Part shown: piece by piece, positions 27,675-34,692 of the stretch
How the letters are laid out: each line of letters begins with the position of its first letter
How positions within the stretch are numbered: position 1 is the first letter of the stretch
Assembly (NCBI GenBank): GCA_035762175.1
Contig: DASTPP010000058.1
Location: 1-64,000, forward strand
Length of the DNA: 64,000 bases
Direction: 5' to 3'
Origin: DASTPP01 sp035762175
GTDB lineage: Bacteria > Myxococcota_A > Polyangia > Polyangiales > Polyangiaceae
Notes under the pieces: generated by a model
Seen by the model: only the letters and a program-made list of their open reading frames with translations
What the model was told of the DNA's origin: nothing
The model's database searches: none
Program-made: the position numbers and the translations under genes

Positions 27675-28132
27675 GGCCGCGACCCCGGCGCCCGCAGCGC
27701 CTCGCGCAGCCTCGGCAGCGCGCCGCCCACCGTCTTGCCCGCGCGCCGGTCGCCGTGCAGCCGCTTCTGCACCACCTGCTGGCTGACGCCGAGCCGCCGC
27801 GCGATCTCGCCCTGCGAGAGCCCCTCGAAGAAGTGCATCTCGACCACCTCGCGCTGCTTGTCGGTCAGCGCCCGCGCGAGCGCCTCGCGCAGCCACTCGC
27901 CCGCGCCCGCCGCCGCCGCGCCCGCCTCGCAGGGCCCCGCGCCCGCCTCGCAAGGCCCCTCGCCCGACGCCGCGCCCGCCTCCCAAGGCGCCTCGCCTTC
28001 GCCCGCGGCCGCCCCGCCCCAGAGCGGAGCGTCGTGCGCGAACGCGTCGAGGTCGGCGCAGAACACGAGCTTCTTCGGCCGAGCGCCCTCGGGGCCCGGC
28101 GGCCTAGGTCCACACCTCCGTTTCGTCGTCAT
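27671..28132 (-). CDS. Sigma-70 region 4-like HTH protein
   Basis: The 153-residue product ends in a helix-turn-helix closely resembling region 4 of sigma-70 factors: LTDKQREVVEMHFFEGLSQG, then EIARRLGVSQQVVQKRLHG. No region 2 is present, so it is not a complete sigma factor. It may act as a regulator or as a positive control module. The N-terminal part is acidic, with short Gly/Glu/Ala/Cys repeats (GEGPCEAGAGPCEAG). It overlaps the HD gene by 29 bases upstream and the nucleotidyltransferase gene by 4 bases downstream. Confidence 0.75.
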   Translation of the reverse strand: MTTKRRCGPRPPGPEGARPKKLVFCADLDAFAHDAPLWGGAAAGEGEAPWEAGAASGEGPCEAGAGPCEAGAAAAGAGEWLREALARALTDKQREVVEMHFFEGLSQGEIARRLGVSQQVVQKRLHGDRRAGKTVGGALPRLREALRAPGSRP

Positions 28133-28607
28133 GGGGGTACGAGCCGGGGGCCAGGGGGGCGCCCGGGAGCAAGAGTTCGGGTTCGGCGAGCGCGAGGCCG
28201 AGCGCCTCTTCGGGGCCGAGCACCAGCGCGCGCGGATCGCGGCCGGCGACGTCCCAGCGGCGCAACCGCTCGAGGTCGGCGAGCGCGGCCGGGTAGCGCC
28301 GCAGCCGGCGCCGGGTCACGCCCGGGGCGCGCAGGAGGTCGAGGTGGTGGCGCACCAGCCACACGACGCGCCGGCTGACGAGCCCCTCGAGCAGCTCGGC
28401 GCCCAGCCGGTCGTGATCGCGCCCGCCGCCCGCCTTGCCCACGTCGTGAAAGAGCGCCGCGGCCCAGAGGGCGCGGTCGTCGGTCGACCGTCGGGCGTGT
28501 TCGAACACCTGCAGCGAGTGGAAGAGCGCGTCGCCTTCGGGGTGGTACGCCCTATCTTGGGCCACCCCCTCGAGGGCGTAAAGCAGCTCCGAGAGTTCGT
28601 CGTCCAT
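28104..28607 (-). CDS. HD-domain phosphohydrolase-like protein
   Basis: The 167-residue protein has the HD metal-site order: HPEGDALFHSLQVFEHA, then AALFHDVGKAGGG with the His-Asp pair, then DHDRLGAELLE and WLVRHHLDLL. The last motif and overall spacing resemble the HD domain at the C-terminus of bacterial tRNA nucleotidyltransferases. Such domains hydrolyse phosphate esters or cyclic nucleotides. It is the first gene of the overlapping set with the HTH and nucleotidyltransferase proteins, so an HD domain and a nucleotidyltransferase fold are encoded together but on separate chains. Confidence 0.8.
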   Translation of the reverse strand: MDDELSELLYALEGVAQDRAYHPEGDALFHSLQVFEHARRSTDDRALWAAALFHDVGKAGGGRDHDRLGAELLEGLVSRRVVWLVRHHLDLLRAPGVTRRRLRRYPAALADLERLRRWDVAGRDPRALVLGPEEALGLALAEPELLLPGAPLAPGSYPHDDETEVWT

Positions 28608-28636
28608 GGGGTTCGGTCGGGGCCGCCGAGGGCCCG

Positions 28637-28686
28637 CCCGCTTCGGAGGCCCCGCCGGGGGCCCGCTTCGGAGGCCCCGCCGGGGG
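28637..28686. repeat. 25-bp tandem repeat, two copies
   Basis: CCCGCTTCGGAGGCCCCGCC... occurs twice, back to back, 30 bases upstream of the HD gene start. Confidence 0.85.
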
Positions 28687-28725
28687 CCCCTACCCTACGC
28701 CCGCGGCCACACCCACCTGGCGCGC

Positions 28726-28818
28726 TCGCCCCCGCCGGCCGCACCTCCCCTCCCGCCGCGGTCGCCCCCACCGGCCGCACCTCCCCCTCCCGTCGCGGTC
28801 GCCCCCGCCGGCCGCGCT
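28726..28818. repeat. 36/37-bp tandem repeat, 2.5 copies
   Basis: TCGCCCCCGCCGGCCGCACC... begins at 28726, 28762 and 28799 with few changes. The third copy is partial. It lies within the copA leader. Confidence 0.8.
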
Positions 28819-28962
28819 CGAGCCCCGCCGCCGCGTAATGGCCGGCCCCCCCGTGCGTCAGCAGGCCGAAGAGCGCAAGGTAGGGCTGGCGTCCCGGCGC
28901 CCGCGGCCCGAAGAGGGGCCGCCGCCGCGGCCCCTCCCCCCGAGCGCGCGGAGGGCCCCCCG

Positions 28963-31527
28963 ATGGCTACTACCTACCCGATGACTCGCCCCGCAGGCGC
29001 TGAGGCCGAAGCGAGGGTCGACTTTGCCGTGCAGGGCATGAGCTGCGCGAGCTGCGTGCGCCGCGTCGAAGAGGCGCTCAAGGGCGCCGAGGGCGTCAAG
29101 GACGCGAACGTCAACTTCGCCCTCGAGCGCGCCTCGGTCGTCTACGATCCGGCCCGCGCGAGCGTCGCCGCCCTCGTCGACGCCGTCATCCGCGCCGGCT
29201 ACGAGGTGCCGGCCCCCCCGCCCGAGGCCGCGGGCCCTGCGGCCGAGGCCCCGGGCCCCGCGGCCGAGGCCCCCCGGCGGGCCGGCGGGCCGGGCGACGC
29301 GATCGCGCCGGGCTCGGACGTCGTCGGCGAAGGCGCGGCGACGCGGGCCGGCGCGGGCGCGGCGGCGCCGGGGGCGGCGGGCGCTGGGCCGGCCGCGGCG
29401 GCGAGGCGGGCGGGGCCGAGCTTCGAAGAGCGGGCCGCGGCGCTCGAGCGCTCGCACGACGGCGAGCGGCGGGCGCTCGGCCGCGACGTCGTGCTCGCGT
29501 TGGCGCTCAGCGCGCCGCTGCTCGTGCTGGCGATGTCGCACGGGGCCATCGCCTACGCCGAGGGCGCGGCGGGGCGCTTCACGCAGTTCGCGCTCGCTTC
29601 GGCCGTCGTGTTCGGGCCCGCGCGGCGCTTCTTCGCGCTCGCGTACCGGGCGCTGCGCCACCGCACGGCCGACATGAACACGCTCGTGGCGCTCGGCTCG
29701 GGCTCGGCGTGGCTCTACTCGACGCTCGCGCTCGTCGCGCCCGGGCTCTTCCCCCACGCCGAGCACGGCGCCCGGCCGCACCTCTACTTCGAGGCGGCCG
29801 CCGTCACCCCGGCCTTCGTGCTCGTCGGGCGCCTGCTCGAGGCGCGCGCCCGGAGGCGCCTCGCCGACGCCGTGCGCGGGCTCGTCGCGCTGCGCCCGAA
29901 GGTCGCGCGGGTGCTGCGCGGCGGGCGCGAAGACGAGGTGCCGGCCGGCGACCTCGCCCCCGGAGACCTCGTCGTCGTGCGCCCCGGCGAGCGCGTCGCC
30001 ACCGACGGCGTGGTCGCGAGCGGGGCCTCGGCGGTCGACGAGTCGATGCTGACGGGCGAGAGCCTGCCGGTCGACAAGGCCCCGGGCTCGCCCGTCTTCG
30101 GCGGCACGCTCAACCGCGGGGGCTCGTTCACCTTCCGCGCCACCAAGGTCGGCGCCGAGACGGCCCTCGCCCGCATCGTCGAGGCGGTCGAGCGCGCCCA
30201 GGGCTCGCGCGCGCCCGTCGCCCGCCTCGCCGACGTGGTCAGCGGCGTGTTCGTGCCCGCCGTGCTCGCCCTCGCCCTCGCCACCTTCGCCCTCTGGCTC
30301 GCCGTCGACCCGAGCGGCGCGGGCCTCTCGTCGGCGCTCGAGCGCTTCGTCGCCGTCCTCGTCATCGCCTGCCCCTGCGCGCTCGGCCTCGCGACCCCCG
30401 CCGCCGTCGCGGTCGGCACCGGGCGCGGCGCCGAGCTCGGCGTCCTCGTCAAGGGCGGCGAGGCGCTCGAGGCCGCCAGCCGCGTCGACCTCGTGCTGCT
30501 CGACAAGACCGGCACCCTCACCGAGGGCGAGCCCTCGCTCACCGACGTCGTCGCCTTCGACCCCGCCGCGGGCCCGGGCGCGCGCGCCGGGGCCCGCCGG
30601 GCCGGCCACCACGCCGAGAGCGACCGGGGCGGCGCTTCCGACGGCGACGCCGAGCGCGCGCTCCTCTCGCTCGCCGCCGGCGCCGAGGCCCCGAGCGAGC
30701 ACCCGCTGGCCCGCGCCCTCGTCGAGGGGGCGCGCGCCCGCGGCGCCGAGCCCCCGCCGGCGGGCGAGTTCCGCTCGCAGCCGGGCGCGGGCGTCGAGGC
30801 GCTCGTCGCCGGCGAGCGCGTGCGCGTCGGCCAGGCCGAGTGGCTGCGCGAGGCGGGCGTCGACACCTCGCCGCTCGAGCCCGAGGCCGAGCGCCTCGCC
30901 GCCCTCGGGCGCACCCCCTTCTTCGTCGCCCGCGCGGGCGCGCTCGCCGGCCTCGTCGCCGTCGCCGACCGGCCCGCCGAGGGCGCGCGCCGCGCCGTCG
31001 AGGCGCTCGCGGCGATGGGCATCGAGGCCGCCGTCGTGACCGGCGACCGCGAGCGCACCGCCCGCGCCCTCGCCGCCGAGCTCGGCATCGCGCGCGTGCA
31101 CGCCGGCGTCTCGCCCGAGGGCAAGGCCGCGCTCGTGGCGGCCGAGCGCGCCGCCGGCCGCGTCGTCGCGATGGTGGGCGACGGCGTCAACGACGCGCCC
31201 GCCCTCGCCGCCGCCCACGTCGGCGTCGCCGCGACGCGCGGGGCCGACGTCGCCTTCGCCGCCGCCGACGTCGCCCTGCTGCGCGGCGGCATCGCCGCCC
31301 TGCCCCTCGCGCTCGGGCTCGCCCGCGCGACGCTCCGGACCATCCGGCAGAACCTCTTCTGGGCCTTCGTCTACAACGTCGTGGGCATCCCGCTCGCGGC
31401 CGGCCTGCTCTACCCCTTCACGGGCTGGCAGCTCTCGCCGCTCGTCGCCAGCGCCGCCATGTCGCTCTCGAGCGTGTCGGTGCTCGTGAACTCGCTCCGG
31501 CTGCGCCGCTTCGGCCGAGCGGCCTGA
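28963..31527 (+). CDS. copA: Copper-translocating P1B-type ATPase CopA
   Basis: The 854-residue protein has one N-terminal heavy-metal domain with GMSCASC (Cys28, Cys31) and a low-complexity linker. The transport core shows CPC (470-472) in the membrane, DKTGT with phosphorylated Asp514, the SEHPLA motif, and GDGVNDAP near the end, followed by the last two membrane helices. CPC plus the single HMA indicates a Cu(I) exporter of the inner membrane. The linker and a Gly/His/Asp-rich insert in the nucleotide-binding domain make it longer than the common 750-800 residues. Its stop codon sits in the first unit of a 32-bp triple repeat. Confidence 0.95.
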   Translation: MATTYPMTRPAGAEAEARVDFAVQGMSCASCVRRVEEALKGAEGVKDANVNFALERASVVYDPARASVAALVDAVIRAGYEVPAPPPEAAGPAAEAPGPAAEAPRRAGGPGDAIAPGSDVVGEGAATRAGAGAAAPGAAGAGPAAAARRAGPSFEERAAALERSHDGERRALGRDVVLALALSAPLLVLAMSHGAIAYAEGAAGRFTQFALASAVVFGPARRFFALAYRALRHRTADMNTLVALGSGSAWLYSTLALVAPGLFPHAEHGARPHLYFEAAAVTPAFVLVGRLLEARARRRLADAVRGLVALRPKVARVLRGGREDEVPAGDLAPGDLVVVRPGERVATDGVVASGASAVDESMLTGESLPVDKAPGSPVFGGTLNRGGSFTFRATKVGAETALARIVEAVERAQGSRAPVARLADVVSGVFVPAVLALALATFALWLAVDPSGAGLSSALERFVAVLVIACPCALGLATPAAVAVGTGRGAELGVLVKGGEALEAASRVDLVLLDKTGTLTEGEPSLTDVVAFDPAAGPGARAGARRAGHHAESDRGGASDGDAERALLSLAAGAEAPSEHPLARALVEGARARGAEPPPAGEFRSQPGAGVEALVAGERVRVGQAEWLREAGVDTSPLEPEAERLAALGRTPFFVARAGALAGLVAVADRPAEGARRAVEALAAMGIEAAVVTGDRERTARALAAELGIARVHAGVSPEGKAALVAAERAAGRVVAMVGDGVNDAPALAAAHVGVAATRGADVAFAAADVALLRGGIAALPLALGLARATLRTIRQNLFWAFVYNVVGIPLAAGLLYPFTGWQLSPLVASAAMSLSSVSVLVNSLRLRRFGRAA

Positions 31528-31614
31528 GCCGGCGGCGCCGCGGCGGCCGGGCGGCCTGAGCCGGCGGCGCCGCGGCGGTCGGGCGGCCTGAGCCGGCGGC
31601 GCCGCGGCGGCCGG
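31519..31614. repeat. 32-bp tandem repeat, three copies, over the copA end
   Basis: The unit GCGGCCTGAGCCGGCGGCGC... occupies 31519-31550, 31551-31582 and 31583-31614 with one substitution. Each copy contains the TGA that in the first copy is the copA stop. Confidence 0.95.
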
Positions 31615-31723
31615 GCGGCCCGAGGCGCCCGCGCGGCTTCGGCCCGGCCGGGGCCGCCGGCACAGCCATGAGCGCCCGCGCTCGCGCTTGACCGCGGCCG
31701 CCGGGCGCCGAAAGCTGCCCCCC

Positions 31724-32131
31724 ATGAGCGACGACGAACGGCACCTCGGCGGCTGCCTCTGCGGCGCCATCCGCTATGAGCTCGCGGGCGCGCCGTCGAG
31801 CGCCAGCATTTGCTACTGCACCCAGTGCCAGCGCCAGACGGGCTCGCCCGTGCCCGCCTTCGCTTCGTACGCGGTCGAGCGCGTCACCCTCACCGCCGGC
31901 GAGCCCTCGACCTACCGCTCGTCGCCGCGCGCCGAGCGCCAGTTCTGCGCCACCTGCGGCTCGAGCCTGTTCTGGCGCGAAGACGGCTCCGGCGAGATCG
32001 ACGTCTTCGCCGGCACGCTCGACGACCCGCGGCGCCTGCCCAAGCCCGGCTACGCGCTCTGGGCCGTGCACCGCGCGCCCTGGGTGCCCGAGTTCGAGGG
32101 CATCCCGTCGTACGCGGCGCGGCGCACCTGA
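31724..32131 (+). CDS. GFA/CENP-V-type zinc-binding protein
   Basis: The 135-residue product carries the three Cys pairs of the GFA family in order: GGCLCGAIRYE, CYCTQCQRQTG, and FCATCGSSLFW. These bind structural and loosely held zinc. Family members include glutathione-dependent formaldehyde-activating enzyme, but most are of unknown function. Start 31724 gives the MSDDERHLGGC N-terminus usual for the family; the frame upstream is non-coding. It lies 44 bases before the CocE-type hydrolase on the same strand. Confidence 0.9.
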   Translation: MSDDERHLGGCLCGAIRYELAGAPSSASICYCTQCQRQTGSPVPAFASYAVERVTLTAGEPSTYRSSPRAERQFCATCGSSLFWREDGSGEIDVFAGTLDDPRRLPKPGYALWAVHRAPWVPEFEGIPSYAARRT

Positions 32132-32175
32132 GGCGCGCTTCGCCGCGCCCGAGAAGCGCGCTAAGGTCCGGGGCC

Positions 32176-33912
32176 ATGGCGCCCACCCGGGTCTTGCTCG
32201 AGCGCAACGTCGACGTGCCCCTGCGCGACGGCACCGTCTCGCGCGCCGACGTCTACCGCCCCGACGACGGCGAGCGGCACCCGACCCTCTTGCTGCGCAC
32301 GCCCTACGACAAGACGCTCTCTTCGCTGAGCTGGGGCGCGCTCGACCCGACGCGCCTGGCCGAGGCGGGCTACGCGGTCGTCTTGCAAGACGTGCGCGGG
32401 CGCTTCGCGAGCGCGGGCGAGTTCTACCCCTACGTCAACGAGGCCGACGACGGCCACGACAGCATCGCCTGGGCCGCCGCGCAGCCCTGGTCGAGCGGGC
32501 GCGTCGGCACCTACGGCGCGTCGTACATGGGCCAGGCGCAGTGGCTGGCGGCGCAGACGCGCCCGCCGGCGCTCGCGGCGATGGCGACGGCGACCTCGCC
32601 CAACGACGCCCACCGCGACCGCATCTACCGGGGCGGGGCGCTGCACCTCGGCGCCCTCGCCTACTGGAACGTGGCGGCCGTCGGGGCGCACGAGATCGTC
32701 CGGCGCCGGCGCGGCTCGCCCGAGCTCCTCCTGCCCGACCTGCTGGGCCTCGTCGACGACATCGACGGGCTCGACGCGAGGCTGCGGGCGCTGCCGCTCC
32801 TGCCCTTCGCGCCGCTCGGCCGCGCCGGCGGGCTCGCGCCGCTCTTCGCAGACGACGTGCGCGAAGAGCTGCGCTCGGCGCGGCACGAGCGCATGTCGTC
32901 GGGCCGGGTCGAGCTGATCGAGGCGCCGGCGCTGCAGATCGCGGGCTGGTACGACCTGTGTTTGCAGCCCGACCTCGACCACTTCGTGGCGCTGCGCGAG
33001 CGCGGGGCGACCGAGGCGGCGCGGCGGCTGAGCCGCCTCGTCGTCGGGCCCTGGGCGCACGGCGCGTTCGCCTCGCAGGTGGGCGCGCTCGACTTCGGCG
33101 TGCGCGCCTCGGGCCAGTCGCTCGACCTGCGCGAAGATCTGACGGCGCTGCACCGGCGCTGGTTCGACGCCCGGCTGCGGGGGGCGAAGACGGGCATCGA
33201 CGACGAGCCGCCGGTCAAGCTCTTCGTGATGGGCAAGAACCGCTGGCGGGGCGAAGACGCCTGGCCGCTCGCGCGGGCGCGGGCCGAGCGCTGGTACGTG
33301 CACGCGGGCGGCTCGCTCGCGCGCACGCCCCCCGCCTCGGCCGACGCGGCGCCGCGCCCCTTCGCGCTCGACCCCGACGATCCGGTGCCGAGCACGGGCG
33401 GCACCCTCCTGATGTCGCCCTGGCACCCGCGGGGGCCGGCCGAGCAGTCGCGCGTCGAGGCGCGGCCCGACGTGCTCGTCTTCACCTCGGCGCCGCTCGA
33501 GTCCGACTACGAGGTGACCGGGCGGGTGCGCTTCGTCGCCTACGTCGCCGCCGAGACGGCCGACGCCGACGTGGTCGTCAAGCTCTGCGACGTGCACCCC
33601 GACGGGCGCTCGTACAACGTCGTCGACGGCGTCCGGCGCCTGCGCTTCCGCGACTCGCTCGCGTCGCCCGCGCCCGCGCGGCCGGGCGAGGTGTACCGCG
33701 TCGAGGTCGATCTCTGGTCGACCTCGCACGCCTTCCTGGCGGGGCACCGGCTGCGGGTGCAGATCGCCGGCAGTGACTTTCCTCGCTACGACCGCTGCCC
33801 CGGCACGGGCGAGGGCTCGGCGACGGCGACGCGCGTCGTGCCCCAGCGCACCTTGCTCTTCTGCGACGCGGGCCGCGCCTCGTTCGTCGAGCTGCCCGCG
33901 GTGCCCGCCTGA
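32176..33912 (+). CDS. CocE/NonD-family alpha/beta hydrolase (X-Pro dipeptidyl-peptidase S15 type)
   Basis: The 578-residue protein begins with an alpha/beta hydrolase domain of the S15 type: the oxyanion/nucleophile region YGASYMGQAQW with Ser, then IAGWYDLC with the probable Asp and VGPWAHGAF with the His. The C-terminal third is a jelly-roll domain (VTGRVRFVAYVAAETADADV, then DLWSTSHAF). The family cleaves acyl esters and amides such as cocaine or glutaryl-7-ACA, and some members are peptidases. There is no signal peptide, so it is cytoplasmic. The specific substrate is unknown. Its end overlaps the convergent peroxiredoxin frame. Confidence 0.92.
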   Translation: MAPTRVLLERNVDVPLRDGTVSRADVYRPDDGERHPTLLLRTPYDKTLSSLSWGALDPTRLAEAGYAVVLQDVRGRFASAGEFYPYVNEADDGHDSIAWAAAQPWSSGRVGTYGASYMGQAQWLAAQTRPPALAAMATATSPNDAHRDRIYRGGALHLGALAYWNVAAVGAHEIVRRRRGSPELLLPDLLGLVDDIDGLDARLRALPLLPFAPLGRAGGLAPLFADDVREELRSARHERMSSGRVELIEAPALQIAGWYDLCLQPDLDHFVALRERGATEAARRLSRLVVGPWAHGAFASQVGALDFGVRASGQSLDLREDLTALHRRWFDARLRGAKTGIDDEPPVKLFVMGKNRWRGEDAWPLARARAERWYVHAGGSLARTPPASADAAPRPFALDPDDPVPSTGGTLLMSPWHPRGPAEQSRVEARPDVLVFTSAPLESDYEVTGRVRFVAYVAAETADADVVVKLCDVHPDGRSYNVVDGVRRLRFRDSLASPAPARPGEVYRVEVDLWSTSHAFLAGHRLRVQIAGSDFPRYDRCPGTGEGSATATRVVPQRTLLFCDAGRASFVELPAVPA

Positions 33913-34541
33913 TCGCCGCCCGCGTTCGCCCGGGCGGCGCCCCGCGGGGCGCCCCCCGGCCGCAACGAGCAAGGCCGGCCTAACGACTTGGCGGCCGAGA
34001 GCAGCTCTTGGGCGTGGCCCGACGGGGTGACCTGGCGCCAGACCTTCTTGACCTTGCCGTCCTGGTCGATGAGAAAGCTCTGGCGCGAGGCCATGCCCCC
34101 GCGCAGGGGCACGCCGAAGGCCTTGGCGACCTCGCCGTCGGGGTCGACCACGAGCTGGAAGGGCAGCTTGTGCTTGGCGATGAAGTCTTTGTGCGAGGCG
34201 GCGTCCTGGGTCGAGACGCCGAAGACCTTGACGCCCGACTTCTCGAAGTCGGCCCACGCGTCGCGAATGCCCTGCGCCTCGACGGTGCAGCCCGGCGTGT
34301 CGTCTTTGGGGTAGAAGTAGAGCGCGACGGGCGTGCCCCGCAGCGACGAGAGCTTCACGCTCTTGCCGTCTTCGAGGGTGAGGTTGACGTCGGGCGCGCG
34401 GTCGCCCTCTTTGAGCTCGCCCGCCGGGGCGGCGGCGGCCGGCGTCGTCGCGGGGGCGGGGCGCGACTCGGCGGCGTTGTCTTTCGAGCACGCGGCGCCC
34501 GCGAGCGCCGCGGCCGCAACGAGGAGGGGCCAGATCTTCAT
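33786..34541 (-). CDS. Peroxiredoxin (BCP/AhpC-TSA) lipoprotein; C-terminus uncertain
   Basis: From ATG 34541 the protein has a lipoprotein signal (LVAAAALAGAAC). An Ala/Pro linker and a peroxiredoxin domain of the bacterioferritin-comigratory type follow. The active-site stretch is YPKDDTPGCTVEAQGIRDAW with the peroxidatic Cys. VFGVSTQDAASHKDF and ASRQSFLIDQDGKVKKVW complete the fold, which should reduce peroxides in the periplasm. The domain ends around AAKSL, where BCP proteins stop. A TAG at 33980-33982 would end it there but is one base out of frame, so the literal frame adds about 65 Arg/Ala-rich residues and overlaps the convergent hydrolase gene. Confidence 0.88.
   Translation of the reverse strand: MKIWPLLVAAAALAGAACSKDNAAESRPAPATTPAAAAPAGELKEGDRAPDVNLTLEDGKSVKLSSLRGTPVALYFYPKDDTPGCTVEAQGIRDAWADFEKSGVKVFGVSTQDAASHKDFIAKHKLPFQLVVDPDGEVAKAFGVPLRGGMASRQSFLIDQDGKVKKVWRQVTPSGHAQELLSAAKSLGRPCSLRPGGAPRGAARANAGGDQAGTAGSSTNEARPASQKSKVRWGTTRVAVAEPSPVPGQRS
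33914..33939. terminator. Hairpin between convergent hydrolase and peroxiredoxin genes
   Basis: CGCCGCCCG and CGGGCGGCG form a 9-bp perfect stem with an 8-base loop directly after the hydrolase stop. It could terminate both converging transcripts. No T run follows on either strand. Confidence 0.5.
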
Positions 34542-34692
34542 GGGCGAAGGCGTGCCACCGCCGCCGGGCCACGGCAAGCGTGGGCTCGGCGGGGGCGCGG
34601 GCGGCGCCGACGGCGCCCGGCCGCGGCGGGCGGCCCTTCGGCGCATCCGGGCGCCGAGGCGGTGCGGTGGGCGCGGGGCCCTCGGGGCCGGG

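Larger units (their letters stand above)
28608..28962. other. Divergent intergenic region with GC-rich tandem repeats
   Basis: This 355-base gap separates the HD operon from copA. It is dominated by two short tandem repeats and shows no convincing ORF. I looked for a CueR/MerR-type palindrome in front of copA and did not find one. The promoter of copA cannot be assigned from sequence. Confidence 0.5.

Noticed and set aside
28608..28962. CueR-type operator before copA
   Set aside because: No spaced inverted repeat of the MerR/CueR kind could be found; only tandem repeats are present.
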